A stretch of 64,000 nucleotides of DNA from Rhodobacterales bacterium. Its GTDB lineage: Bacteria > Pseudomonadota > Alphaproteobacteria > Rhodobacterales > Rhodobacteraceae. Of the stretch, positions 8,698 through 17,492 are shown one piece after another. The notes under the pieces were generated by a model that worked only from the letters and a program-made list of their open reading frames with translations, was not told the DNA's origin and ran no database searches. The stretch lies in NCBI GenBank assembly GCA_002748265.1, contig PDRY01000020.1:1-64000 (forward strand), read 5' to 3'. Position 1 is the stretch's first letter. Every line of letters begins with the position of its first letter. Made by a program: the position numbers and the translations under genes.

Positions 8698-9522
8698 TCA
8701 GGCCAGCCACCGCTTCCGCCGACGATAGGACCGCACATCGCGGAAGCTCTTGCGCCCATCATCGCTCATCCCGAGATAGAATTCCTTCACGTCCGGGTTC
8801 TCACGCAGCTCCTTGGCAGGGCCGTCCATCACGACGCGCCCGCTCTCCAGGATGTAGCCCTTGTGGGCGTAGCGCAGGGCGACGTTGGTGTTCTGCTCCG
8901 CCAGAAGGAAGCTCACGCCCTCGCCCTCGTTGACCGCCTTCACGATCTCAAAGATCTGCTCCACCAGCTGCGGAGCCAGACCCATGGACGGCTCATCCAG
9001 AAGGATCGTCTCGGGCCGGGCCATCAGGGCGCGGCCCATGGCAGCCATCTGCTGCTCCCCGCCCGAGGTGTAGCCCGCCTGACTCTTGCGGCGCTCCTTC
9101 AGGCGCGGAAAATAATGGTAAACCATCTCCAGATCCTTGGCGATCTCGGCGCCGCCATCGGTGCGGGTATAGGCACCGGTCATCAGGTTCTCTTCGATGG
9201 TGAGGTGCTCAAAGCAGTGACGGCCTTCCATCACCTGCACGACCCGGCGCTTCACCAGCTCCGACGGGCTCAGTTCCTGAACCTTCTCGCCGCGATAGAT
9301 GATCGAGCCCTTGGTGACCTCGCCGCGCTCGGAATGGAGCAGGTTGGACACGGCCTTCAGCGTCGTGGTCTTGCCCGCGCCGTTGCCGCCGAGCAAAGCG
9401 GTGATCCCGCCCTTTTCGACCGTCAGGCTCACACCTTTGAGAACGAGGACCACATGGTTGTAGATCACCTCGATGTTGTTCACTTCCAGCAGCGTTTCCT
9501 GCTCTGCACTCGCATCCAGCAT
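8698..9522 (-). CDS. Branched-chain-type ABC transporter ATPase (LivF-like)
   Basis: A 274-residue ABC ATPase. Walker A (GGNGAGKTT), the signature region (YTSGGEQQM, an SGGEQ variant of LSGGQ), Walker B (ILLDEPSMGLAP) and the H-loop position (LLAEQN, Gln as typical for LivF) are present. It energises import together with LivG, LivH and LivM. ATG 9522 is preferred because GGAGGGG lies six bases upstream; ATG 9558 is an alternative. It is separated from the binding-protein gene by a strong hairpin region (9597-9622), unlike the tight spacing elsewhere in the operon, and is the last gene. Confidence 0.9.
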   Translation of the reverse strand: MLDASAEQETLLEVNNIEVIYNHVVLVLKGVSLTVEKGGITALLGGNGAGKTTTLKAVSNLLHSERGEVTKGSIIYRGEKVQELSPSELVKRRVVQVMEGRHCFEHLTIEENLMTGAYTRTDGGAEIAKDLEMVYHYFPRLKERRKSQAGYTSGGEQQMAAMGRALMARPETILLDEPSMGLAPQLVEQIFEIVKAVNEGEGVSFLLAEQNTNVALRYAHKGYILESGRVVMDGPAKELRENPDVKEFYLGMSDDGRKSFRDVRSYRRRKRWLA

Positions 9523-9562
9523 CTCACACCCCTCCGGCCCGTAGATCAGGGCGCGCATGCCC

Positions 9563-9622
9563 TGCTTCTTATTTGCACAAATACCTAATTTCGGTCCCGC
9601 GGGCAGGCACCCTGCCCGCGGG
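9563..9622. repeat. Strong hairpin and possible third copy of the dispersed repeat
   Basis: Between the binding-protein gene and livF. The 12-bp perfect inverted repeat CCCGCGGGCAGG-CAC-CCTGCCCGCGGG spans 9596-9622. Its plus-strand flank (GCTTCTTATTTGCACAAATA then CCT) resembles the head of the repeats at 4573 and 33673. In the direction of transcription the hairpin follows the binding-protein stop, without a U tract. It could protect the binding-protein mRNA and reduce read-through into livF, a usual device for making more binding protein than ATPase. Confidence 0.45.
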
Positions 9623-9631
9623 TTGGTCAGA

Positions 9632-10918
9632 TCACTCGCAGGAGCGCGGCTCCACGCCGTTCTCTTCCGCGAAGGCCATCGAGTCTTCCTTGATCAGCGG
9701 ATCAATGACGGAAGCGTCGCTGGCGATGTAGTCGGTCAGGACCTTCCACTCACCCGCAGCGGCATCCCACTGCTGCATCAGGCCCATGCCGGAGCCGCCG
9801 TGATCGGCGCAGGACACGGAGAACGCCGGGCCGATATTCGGCATGCCCAGCTCTTCCATGCGGGCATCGGTGATCTCCAGAGCTTCCATCCCGTCGCGCA
9901 TCTGCGCGGCGGTGATGGCAGAGGTGCCGTGGATTTCCTGAGCTTTGGCAATGGCCTCGGCGGCCAGCATGGCGGCATACATGCCACGCGCGTAAAGCAC
10001 GGTGCCGACATTGGAGCCGTCACCCGCCGCGTTGCCAGCGTCATGGACGAGCGTCTTGATCTCACCAAAGACCGGCATGTCTTCCACGGCGTTCATGTTG
10101 AGCGCCTTGTAGCCATTGGCCGCGGCCCCTGCCGGGATCACGTCATGCTCGGCACCGGCCCACCAGTTGCCGATGAAGTTCTCCATCGGGAAACCGATAT
10201 TGGCGGCTTCCTGAACGGCGACCTGGTTCATCACGCCCCAGCCCCACATCACGACATAGTCGGGACGCTCGCGGCGGATCTGCAGCCACTGGGACTTCTG
10301 CTCCTGACCGGGGTGGTCCACCGGGATCAGGGTCAGGTCATAGCCGTACTGTTCCTGCAGCTTCTCCAGAGTGCGGATCGGCTCCTTGCCATAGGCGGAG
10401 TTGTGATACAGCAGCGCGATCTTCTTGCCGTCCAGGCTGTCGCCGTTCTCGGACAGAAGGTAGTTCACGATGATCGACGCGCCGTCCCAGTAGTTGGCCG
10501 GATAGTTGAACACGTTGGAGAACACTTCGCCATTCGCAGCCGAGGTCCGGCCATAGCCCATGGTGTGAAGCGGGATACCGTCGGCAGTCGCTTTCGGGAT
10601 CAGCTGGTAGGTGATGCCGGTGGAGAGCGGCTGATACACCAGAGCGCCTTCGCCCTTGGTGGATTCGTAGCACTCAACGCCTTTTTCGGTGTTGTAGCCG
10701 GTCTCACAGCTCACGATGCGGATGGCTTCGCCGCCGATGCCGCCGTCACGGGCATTGAGCAGGTTCAGGTAATCCTGGTAGCCGTCCGAGAACGGGATCC
10801 CGCCAGCGGCGTAGGGGCCGGTGCGATAGTGCAGGTCCGGGATGACCAGTTCCGCGGATGCGGCACCTGCCAGCAGGGTGGCGCCCATCAGCGCGGAAGT
10901 CAGTTTCGTCAGTTTCAT
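9632..10918 (-). CDS. Periplasmic substrate-binding protein of ABC importer (LivJ/COG0683-like)
   Basis: A 428-residue type-1 periplasmic binding protein. It begins with a signal peptide (KLTKLTSALMGATLLAGAASA) and the mature form starts near ELVIPDLHYRTGPYAAGG, followed by YLNLLNARDGGIGG and RIVSCETGYN, as in branched-chain/urea-type binding proteins. Two lobes with NSAYGKEPI and PDYVVMWGWGVMNQ are seen. The real start is the ATG at 10918; the open frame continues far into livM but that is out-of-frame sequence. Binding specificity is unknown; the neighbouring acyl-CoA ligase suggests a carboxylic acid. Confidence 0.9.
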   Translation of the reverse strand: MKLTKLTSALMGATLLAGAASAELVIPDLHYRTGPYAAGGIPFSDGYQDYLNLLNARDGGIGGEAIRIVSCETGYNTEKGVECYESTKGEGALVYQPLSTGITYQLIPKATADGIPLHTMGYGRTSAANGEVFSNVFNYPANYWDGASIIVNYLLSENGDSLDGKKIALLYHNSAYGKEPIRTLEKLQEQYGYDLTLIPVDHPGQEQKSQWLQIRRERPDYVVMWGWGVMNQVAVQEAANIGFPMENFIGNWWAGAEHDVIPAGAAANGYKALNMNAVEDMPVFGEIKTLVHDAGNAAGDGSNVGTVLYARGMYAAMLAAEAIAKAQEIHGTSAITAAQMRDGMEALEITDARMEELGMPNIGPAFSVSCADHGGSGMGLMQQWDAAAGEWKVLTDYIASDASVIDPLIKEDSMAFAEENGVEPRSCE

Positions 10919-10986
10919 CGGGTTTCTCCTCCCATGGTTTGTCCGATGCGGGTGCCGGGGTTGTGAGTCCCCGGTCTGATTTGATG

Positions 10987-12063
10987 TTAGTACGGGAACG
11001 GCCAGAGGCGCAGTTTCTCCTTGCCGAGCCGCCAGAGCTGCGCGAGCCCGTGGGGCTCCGCGATCAGGAAGATCACGATCAGCCCGCCCACGATCACCAG
11101 CTGGAAATGCGCGACCAGATCCGAAGGCCATCCCATGATGTCCACGCCGACGATCTTGAGCGCCACCGGCAGCACCACCAGAAAGGCCGCGCCCGCGAAG
11201 GAGCCAAAGATCGACCCCAGCCCGCCGATGATCACCATGAACAGGACCGAGAAGCTCTTGTTGATGCCGAAGGCCTCCCCGACCTCGACAGCGCCAAGAT
11301 AGACGGCAAAGAACAGCGCGCCCGCGACGCCAATAAAGAAGGACGACACCGCAAAGGCCGTCAGCTTTGCCTTCAGCGGGTTCACCCCGATGATCTCGGC
11401 CGCGATGTCCATATCGCGGATCGACATCCAGCTCCGACCGATGGTGCCGCGGGTCAGGTTCCGGGCGATCACCGCGCTCAGGAACACGAAGATCAGGCAG
11501 ACCATGTAGGCGGCCCAGGACGGGGCGTTGGCGCCGGTCACGGCAATGCCGAACACGGTCCGCTCCGGCGCGGAAATCTGGCCGGAGGCAGAGTAGTTGT
11601 AGAACCACGGCACCTTGTTGAAGAGCCACACGAGGAAGAACTGCGCCGCCAGCGTGGCCACCGCGAGGTAGAACCCCTTGATCCGCAGCGACGGCAGGCC
11701 GAAGGCCGCGCCGACGATGGCGGTGATCCCGCCGGCCAGCACCACATGGATCAGGATCGACACTTCGGGAAAGGCGGTCATCAGCTTGTAGCAGGCATAG
11801 GCGCCCACAGCCATGAAGCCCCCCGTGCCCAGCGACACCTGCCCGGCATAGCCGACAAGGATGTTCAGCCCGATGGCCGCGATCGAGTAGATCAGGAACG
11901 GCAGGAAGATCGAATTGGCCCACCAGTCGTTCATCACGAATGGCAGAACCGCGAACGCGACAAACAGCACGACATAGTAGCGCATGCGGTCGAACGCGAT
12001 CGGGAAGGTCGCGTTATCGTCGCGGTAGGAGGTCTTGAAGTCCCCTGCTTCACGGTAAAACAT
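10987..12063 (-). CDS. Branched-chain-type ABC transporter permease (LivM-like)
   Basis: A 358-residue inner-membrane permease with about ten hydrophobic segments. Family marks are GYAGQVSLGTGGFMAVGAYA, SLRIKGFYLAVATLAAQF, and the EAA-like coupling segment containing GRSWMSIRDMDIAAEIIGVN, then KLTAFAVSSFFIGVAGALF. It pairs with LivH to form the channel. ATG 12063 is preceded by GGGGAGAGG. The start lies 14 bases after the stop of the small membrane protein, so all these genes are probably co-translated. Confidence 0.92.
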   Translation of the reverse strand: MFYREAGDFKTSYRDDNATFPIAFDRMRYYVVLFVAFAVLPFVMNDWWANSIFLPFLIYSIAAIGLNILVGYAGQVSLGTGGFMAVGAYACYKLMTAFPEVSILIHVVLAGGITAIVGAAFGLPSLRIKGFYLAVATLAAQFFLVWLFNKVPWFYNYSASGQISAPERTVFGIAVTGANAPSWAAYMVCLIFVFLSAVIARNLTRGTIGRSWMSIRDMDIAAEIIGVNPLKAKLTAFAVSSFFIGVAGALFFAVYLGAVEVGEAFGINKSFSVLFMVIIGGLGSIFGSFAGAAFLVVLPVALKIVGVDIMGWPSDLVAHFQLVIVGGLIVIFLIAEPHGLAQLWRLGKEKLRLWPFPY

Positions 12064-12077
12064 CTTGGCCTCTCCCC

Positions 12078-12311
12078 TTACTCTTCTTCAAACCGCGCGG
12101 CGCGGTTGCGCTTCGGCGCGTAGCCGGTTGCTTCGGTGTGACGGGCCAGCCAGAGATAGGCGAAAAGCCCGATCATAAGCGCCACAAAGGCGATCACGGA
12201 TGCGGTGACGATCTGCCCGCCATTGGCGGCATGGGTGGTCAGGGCGATGTAGCCAAAGGCCCAGAACCCCGACCAGCAGATCACGTTGATGATGGCGACC
12301 AGTTTCGGCAT
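12078..12311 (-). CDS. Small two-helix membrane protein within the ABC importer operon
   Basis: A 77-residue protein with two predicted transmembrane helices (IINVICWSGFWAFGYIAL and IVTASVIAFVALMIGLFAYLWLA) and a basic, hydrophilic C-terminal tail (RHTEATGYAPKRNRAARF). The ATG at 12311 shares one base with the livH TGA stop (TGATG), which implies translational coupling. The family is not recognised. Its place between the two permease genes suggests an accessory subunit or assembly factor of the importer; this is inference only. Confidence 0.75.
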   Translation of the reverse strand: MPKLVAIINVICWSGFWAFGYIALTTHAANGGQIVTASVIAFVALMIGLFAYLWLARHTEATGYAPKRNRAARFEEE

Positions 12312-13306
12312 CAAACCCTCTCGATGATCTTCTCACCGAACAGGCCCTGGGGCCGGAACACGAGGAAGACCAGGGCCAGCACGTAGGCGAACCAGTTCTC
12401 GGTCGCGCCGCCAATGGCGCCGCCAATGGTGTATTCAAAGAGCTTCTCGCCCACACCGATGATCAGACCGCCCGCGATGGCGCCAGGGATCGAGGTGAAC
12501 CCGCCCAGCATCAGCACCGGCAGCGCCTTGAGCGCGATCAGCGACAGGGAGAACTGCACCCCGGATTTCGCGCCCCACATGATCCCGGCGACCAGAGCGA
12601 CAAACCCCGCCAGCGACCAGACCAGGACCCAGATGAAGTTCAGCGAAATCCCGACGGACAGCGCCGCCTGGTGATCGTCCGCCACGGCGCGCATGGCGCG
12701 GCCCTGCTTGGTGTATTGCGAGAACAGCACCAGAGCGATCACCAGAAGGATGGCGACGAAGGTGGCGAAGATGTCCAGCTTGTCGATGAAGAAGCCGTAG
12801 AAATCCTCCCCGCCCAGCCCGGCGGTCGCTTCTTCGATCCACATGCTGCCACCCTTGGGCAGGCCGACATTCAGCGTCTTGATGTCGGAGCCCCACATCA
12901 GATCGCCCACACCCTCCAGGAAATAGGCCAGACCGATGGTCGCCATGAACAGGATGATCGGCTCCTGCCCGACGAGATGCCTGAAGATCAGATTATGCAC
13001 CAACCAGGCGAACCCGATCATCACCACGACCGTCAGCGCAATCGCCAGAACCGCCGGGATGTGCCATCCGAAATGGTGGATCGATGTGCCAAAGATCGCG
13101 TTGATCAGGTGACCGAAGGGTACCTGCCCCTCCATGATCCCGACCAGGGTCAGCGCCGCGAACAGCGCCATGACGCCCTGCGCGTAGTTAAAGATGCCCG
13201 AGGCCTTGTAGATCAGCACGAAGCCAAGCGCGACGAGCGCGTAGAGCACCCCGGCCATGAGCCCGTTGAGGACAACCTCGACACCGTAAAGAAATGTAGC
13301 CGACAT
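12311..13306 (-). CDS. Branched-chain-type ABC transporter permease (LivH-like)
   Basis: A 331-residue inner-membrane permease. Family sequence includes NGLMAGVLYALVALGFVLIY, KASGIFNYAQGVMALFAA, the cytoplasmic coupling segment GRAMRAVADDHQAALSVGI and, near the end, LMLGGFTSIPGAIAGGLIIG. Around eight to nine hydrophobic helices are visible. ATG 13306 follows a GGAGGGG site. LivG lies 12 bases upstream and the small membrane protein overlaps its stop. Confidence 0.92.
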   Translation of the reverse strand: MSATFLYGVEVVLNGLMAGVLYALVALGFVLIYKASGIFNYAQGVMALFAALTLVGIMEGQVPFGHLINAIFGTSIHHFGWHIPAVLAIALTVVVMIGFAWLVHNLIFRHLVGQEPIILFMATIGLAYFLEGVGDLMWGSDIKTLNVGLPKGGSMWIEEATAGLGGEDFYGFFIDKLDIFATFVAILLVIALVLFSQYTKQGRAMRAVADDHQAALSVGISLNFIWVLVWSLAGFVALVAGIMWGAKSGVQFSLSLIALKALPVLMLGGFTSIPGAIAGGLIIGVGEKLFEYTIGGAIGGATENWFAYVLALVFLVFRPQGLFGEKIIERV

Positions 13307-13317
13307 GTTCCCCTCCG

Positions 13318-14136
13318 TCAGTCGTGAGCCACGCCCAGATAGGCGTCGATCACTTCCTGGTTGTTGCGCACTTCGTCCGGGGTGCCGTCCCCGATCTTCT
13401 TGCCGTAATCCATCACGACCACGCGGTCGGACAGGTCCATCACGACGCCCATATCGTGTTCGATCAGGGCGATCGTGGTGCCGAATTCGTCGTTCACGTC
13501 CAAGATAAAGCGGCTCATGTCCTCTTTCTCTTCGACGTTCATGCCCGCCATCGGCTCGTCCAGCAGCAGCAGCTTGGGCTCCGCCGCCAGAGCGCGGGCC
13601 AGCTCGACCCGCTTTTTCAGGCCGTAGGGCAAACGGCCCACGGGCGTTTTGCGGATGTGCTGGATTTCGAGGAAGTCGATGATCTTCTCGACCTGCTCGC
13701 GATGTTCGATTTCTTCTTTTTCGGCTTTGCCGAACCAGATCGCCTGCTGAAGCATGTTCGATTTCATCTGGGTCAGGCGGCCGGTCATGATGTTGTCCAG
13801 CACACTCATCCCGTCGAACAGGGCGATGTTCTGGAAGGTCCGGGCAATGCCCTGCGCAGCCACCTGATAGGGGCGCATCGGCGGGCGTTTCTCACCGTGG
13901 AACCAAACCTCGCCTTCCTGAGGGTTATAGAACCCCGAGATGACGTTGAGCATCGAAGACTTGCCCGCCCCATTGGGGCCGATGATCGCGCGGATTTCAC
14001 CTTCACGAATGTTGAAGGAAATATCCTTGATCGCGACCACCCCGCCAAAGCGCAGCGTGATGTTCTTCATTTCCATCATGACGCCGCCAATCGTGCGGCC
14101 GTCTGCGGTCACATAGGGTTCGACATCGTCAAGCAT
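13318..14136 (-). CDS. Branched-chain-type ABC transporter ATPase (LivG-like)
   Basis: A 272-residue ABC ATPase: Walker A GPNGAGKSS, a Q-loop region followed by GIARTFQNIALFDGM (typical of LivG), the signature position reads PYGLKKRVELARAL (variant of LSGGQ, with LPYGLKK), Walker B LLLLDEPMAGM, and the H-loop IALIEHDMGVVMDLSD. The variant signature is common in LivG proteins. It is 33 bases downstream of the acyl-CoA ligase gene, joining import and activation in one transcript. Confidence 0.92.
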   Translation of the reverse strand: MLDDVEPYVTADGRTIGGVMMEMKNITLRFGGVVAIKDISFNIREGEIRAIIGPNGAGKSSMLNVISGFYNPQEGEVWFHGEKRPPMRPYQVAAQGIARTFQNIALFDGMSVLDNIMTGRLTQMKSNMLQQAIWFGKAEKEEIEHREQVEKIIDFLEIQHIRKTPVGRLPYGLKKRVELARALAAEPKLLLLDEPMAGMNVEEKEDMSRFILDVNDEFGTTIALIEHDMGVVMDLSDRVVVMDYGKKIGDGTPDEVRNNQEVIDAYLGVAHD

Positions 14137-14169
14137 GTGACATCCCCTCTTCTTTGAGTTGGGCGCCGA

Positions 14170-16329
14170 TCATTCCGCGGCAACCTTGCTGGCCACCGGG
14201 AAGACCTCGGCATCGCGCAGGTCCAGCGTCGCCTTGATGGAGCCCTTGCGGCCATCCTCGTAGGTGACTTCGGTTTCGGTGTAGACGGTGTCCGCCCCGT
14301 TATAGAGCCCGTCGATCAGGTCGGCGAATTTCTCGCCCACGATCTTGCGGCGCACCTTCCGGGTCCGGGTCATTTCGCCGTCATCGGCATCCAGTTCCTT
14401 GTGCAGCACCAGGAAGCGTTCGATCTGGCAGCCGGAGAGCATCTCGTCCTGCGCAACCGACTGGTTCACCTCGCGCACATGATTCGCGATGATGTCGAGC
14501 ACCTTCGGGTTCTGGCTCAGCTCCTGATAGGAGGCGTAGGCGACATTGTTGCGCTCCGCCCAGTTGCCCACGGCGGTCAGGTCAATGTTGATGAAGGCCA
14601 CACAGTGGTCTTTGTCAGCACCAAAAACGACGGCCTCAAGGATGTTCGGGAAGAACTTGAGCTTGTTCTCCACGTATTTGGGCGCGAACAGGCTGCCATC
14701 GGCCAGTTTGCCCACGTCCTTGGCGCGGTCGATGATACGGATATGGCCCGAGGATTTCTCGATGAAGCCCGCGTCGCCCGTCGCCACCCAGCCTTCGGCG
14801 TCCTTGGTGTCGGCGGTGCTCTCCGGGTTCTTGTAGTACTTCACGAACGTGCCGGGGGAGCGGTAGAAAATCTCTCCGCTGTCCTCGATCTTCACCTCGA
14901 CGCCGGGCGAGGGCACGCCCACCGTGTCGGCGCGCACTTCGCCATCGGGCTGCTGGGCGATATACACCGTCGCTTCCGTCTGGCCGTAGAGCTGCTTCAG
15001 GTTGATCCCCATGGACCGGTAGAAGCTGAAAATCTCGGGCCCGATGGCTTCACCCGCGGTGTAGCCCACGCGGATGCGGCTAAAGCCGAGCGTGTTCTTG
15101 AGCGGGCCGTAGACCAGCACATCGCCCATGCGATACTTGAAATAGTCCCGCAGCTTGCCGCGATACAGTTTCAGACCGATCGGGTCTTTGGCCTTGAAGT
15201 GCTCCCGGGTGTGGATCGGGTGGCGCAGCTTCACAAAGAACAGGCGGATCGCGTTTTCCACCATGGTTTCAATGGCAAAGCCAATACCCATGGCATAGCG
15301 AAAACTGCGGCGTAGGCGGCGGCCCAGCGAAGGTTTCTTGGGCGACTGGAAGCGGCGCTTGCGCAGGCCGAACTCTTCACCCTTCTCCTTCGCGAAATCC
15401 ATGAAGTGATGGAACAGCGCATATTTCAGCGGCCCTGCATCCTCCATGCGGATCATCACATTGGTGAGCTGGTTTTCAAACACCCGCGGCGGGGCGAAGA
15501 AATAGGTCGGCCCGATCTCGCGCATGTCGATCATCATCGTATCGGCGCTTTCGGGGCAGTTGGTGCAGAACCCGCACCACATGGCCTGCCCGACCGAGAA
15601 GATGAAATCCCCGACCCAGGCCATCGGCAGATAGGCCAGGATGTCTTCGTCCACCATCAGCGTGTCGAAATCCGACGAATTCTTCGCGGTCTCGATCACG
15701 TTGCGGTTGGACAGCACGACGCCCTTCGGCTTGCCGGTGGTGCCCGAGGTGTAGAGCATCACGCAGGTGCTGTCGTAATCCAGCTTGGCCTCGCGTTCGC
15801 GCATGAGCGGCTCAAGCCGGGCGTGACCGGCGCGGCCTTCGGCCTGCACGTCGGTCATGGCGTTCATGTGGGTGTGATCGTATTTGCGCAGGCCGCGCTT
15901 ATCGACATAGACGATCTGATCGATACCGTGGACCGTCTCCTGGACCTCGATCACCTTGTCGACCTGTTCCTGGTCGGCGCAGACCACAAAGCGGGCGCCG
16001 CAGTGCTCCAACACGTAGGCCATCTCTTCGGCCACGGCGTCCTGATAGAGCGGCACCGGGATCGCGCCGCATTTCTGCGCGGCCACCATGGACCAGTAAA
16101 GCGCGGGGCGGTTACGGCCGATGATGGCGACGTAATCGCCCTCATTCAGGCCGATGGCCAGCAGACCCATGGCCAGGGCGTCGATCTCCTCCGCCGCTTC
16201 GGCCCAGGTCCAGCTTTGCCAGATGCCAAATTCTTTTTCTCGGTATGCGGGCTTGTCCCCGAATTCCGTTGCGTTGCGCGCCAGTAGCGCGGGCATATTG
16301 GTATAGGTGCCTTCGGCGGCCGAAGTCAT
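14170..16329 (-). CDS. Long-chain-type acyl-CoA ligase (AMP-binding)
   Basis: A 719-residue adenylate-forming ligase of the ACSL/FadD15 type. Seen are the phosphate-binding loop (MLYTSGTTGKPKG), LYGQTEA, and ATGDAGFIEKSSGHIRIIDRAKD, the A8 hinge, followed by LADGSLFAPKYVENKLK. It is longer than usual because of an insert between roughly residues 290 and 400 (basic, KRRFQSPKKPSLGRRLRR). The enzyme makes an acyl-CoA from ATP, CoA and a carboxylic acid. It heads the operon that continues with livG, livH, small protein, livM, binding protein and livF, so it probably traps the imported substrate. ATG 16329 chosen; the frame is open to 16428. Confidence 0.9.
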   Translation of the reverse strand: MTSAAEGTYTNMPALLARNATEFGDKPAYREKEFGIWQSWTWAEAAEEIDALAMGLLAIGLNEGDYVAIIGRNRPALYWSMVAAQKCGAIPVPLYQDAVAEEMAYVLEHCGARFVVCADQEQVDKVIEVQETVHGIDQIVYVDKRGLRKYDHTHMNAMTDVQAEGRAGHARLEPLMREREAKLDYDSTCVMLYTSGTTGKPKGVVLSNRNVIETAKNSSDFDTLMVDEDILAYLPMAWVGDFIFSVGQAMWCGFCTNCPESADTMMIDMREIGPTYFFAPPRVFENQLTNVMIRMEDAGPLKYALFHHFMDFAKEKGEEFGLRKRRFQSPKKPSLGRRLRRSFRYAMGIGFAIETMVENAIRLFFVKLRHPIHTREHFKAKDPIGLKLYRGKLRDYFKYRMGDVLVYGPLKNTLGFSRIRVGYTAGEAIGPEIFSFYRSMGINLKQLYGQTEATVYIAQQPDGEVRADTVGVPSPGVEVKIEDSGEIFYRSPGTFVKYYKNPESTADTKDAEGWVATGDAGFIEKSSGHIRIIDRAKDVGKLADGSLFAPKYVENKLKFFPNILEAVVFGADKDHCVAFINIDLTAVGNWAERNNVAYASYQELSQNPKVLDIIANHVREVNQSVAQDEMLSGCQIERFLVLHKELDADDGEMTRTRKVRRKIVGEKFADLIDGLYNGADTVYTETEVTYEDGRKGSIKATLDLRDAEVFPVASKVAAE

Positions 16330-16667
16330 CGCGTCTGTCCCTCCCTGTCCTGCCGGGCCTCCATCCGGCAGCGGCGCGCGGCTGAATGCCGCAGCGCATG
16401 GCGACAATTTGGTCAGGGTCGAGCGCAAAGGTCAAACGGTTTTTATGAACAAGCGTTCAATTATTTTCTTGCGACCGCCTTTTCACTAATTTTCAAAAGG
16501 ATTCTAACGCTTTTGGAATATTTCAAAGGTGCCTTATATCTCGCTAACATTCAAAAATATGCAAGCGTTATACCTCGACTCATACGGGCAGGCACGAAAT
16601 GGTGCGCATGAAAAAACGGGGCCCCGAAGGGCCCCGCCAGTGATCTCGGGAATGCAGGGACCGAGGA
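16330..16667. promoter_or_regulatory. AT-rich divergent/upstream control region of the acyl-CoA ligase operon
   Basis: This 338-base stretch has no gene. It is much more AT-rich than its surroundings between about 16440 and 16570. It holds a 14-base palindrome TGAAC-AAGC-GTTCA at 16446-16459, the heptamer AAGCGTT three times (16451, inverted at 16506, and 16563), and an inverted pair CAAAAG/CTTTTG at 16494-16515. These look like operators for a TetR- or similar regulator of the acyl-CoA ligase operon; no confident -35/-10 pair was assigned. The end near 16611-16636 is the DUF481 terminator. Confidence 0.5.
16611..16636 (-). terminator. Rho-independent terminator of the DUF481 gene
   Basis: An 8-bp GC stem (CGGGGCCC, loop CGAA, GGGCCCCG at 16617-16636) is followed on the minus strand by six T residues (16616-16611). 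It lies 32 bases after the stop codon of the DUF481 gene and is a classic intrinsic terminator. Confidence 0.88.
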
Positions 16668-17492
16668 TCAGTTAAAGCTATAGACGACCGACATACCCAG
16701 GGTGTTGTCGGTGTGCTTGTAACCCGGAGCCGGGTTATCCTTGTATTCCGTGGTCAGCGAGGTGCGCAGAGCCAGGGCGTCGGTCATGGCGACGTTCACG
16801 CCCAGCTCGTTCTTCACGGCAGTGTCGGTTTCCGACCACAGCACATCGGTGTCGTTGGTCAGGAACACGGTCGGGGTCAGCTTGTTGCTGTAGTAGGAGG
16901 ACAGCGACACGGCCGCCTCTTCGATCACAGCGTTGCCCGCGTTGTCTTCGGCATAGCGGTAGCCGGGGCCACCTTGGATGGACCACTGGGTCTTGCCGGT
17001 GTTGACAATGCGATACCCGACACCGGCGCCCAGGAAGGCGTCGTACTTGTAGGTGTCGAACTTGTCATAGGCGACGGTGGTCTTGCCGAACGCATACAGG
17101 TTGCTGCCGATCTCACGGGTGTAATCGTAGCCGAACAGCAGCTCGTCCTTGGTGGTGGTGTCGTCCTTGTCGGAGAACCCATAGGCCAGAGCGATGCGGT
17201 GACCATTCTTGCCGTCGAAGTGGTTCAGGCGCATGCCCGCAGCGACATCGACATTGTCGGTGTTGCCGGAGGTCATGGAGGTGGAGGCGGACAGAGAACC
17301 GCTCCAGCCCAGTGCGCGGCCGGCGTTACCGAAGGTGGCCACATCGCGGTCATAGCTGTCCTGGATGTTTTCTTCGATGTTCTCGATCGCGTCCGTGGTG
17401 CGGTCTTGGTTCACGAAGGCGTCTTGCGCCACAGCGGCGCCAGCGGTCAGGCTGGCCACAGCAGCGGCGATAAAGATGTTCGTCCGGGTCAT
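16668..17492 (-). CDS. DUF481 family outer-membrane beta-barrel protein
   Basis: A 274-residue secreted protein. After a signal peptide (FIAAAVASLTAGAAVAQ) a short acidic segment leads into a series of alternating amphipathic strands (GWSGSLSASTSMTSGNTDN, HRIALAYGFSDKDD, ELLFGYDYTREI, PGYRYAEDNAGN) ending with the hydrophobic-aromatic terminus SVVYSFN, as in DUF481/YdiY-type barrels. The function of the family is unknown. ATG 17492 follows AAGGA. It is monocistronic with its own terminator and divergent from the phosphatase gene. Confidence 0.88.
   Translation of the reverse strand: MTRTNIFIAAAVASLTAGAAVAQDAFVNQDRTTDAIENIEENIQDSYDRDVATFGNAGRALGWSGSLSASTSMTSGNTDNVDVAAGMRLNHFDGKNGHRIALAYGFSDKDDTTTKDELLFGYDYTREIGSNLYAFGKTTVAYDKFDTYKYDAFLGAGVGYRIVNTGKTQWSIQGGPGYRYAEDNAGNAVIEEAAVSLSSYYSNKLTPTVFLTNDTDVLWSETDTAVKNELGVNVAMTDALALRTSLTTEYKDNPAPGYKHTDNTLGMSVVYSFN

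Noticed and set aside
9632-11923. 763-codon open frame covering the binding protein and much of livM
   Set aside because: Its first ~335 codons are an out-of-frame reading of livM; the signal peptide and ribosome site place the true start at 10918.
8698-14136. Urea (urtABCDE) importer
   Set aside because: No urease genes are near, the order differs, and an acyl-CoA ligase leads the operon.
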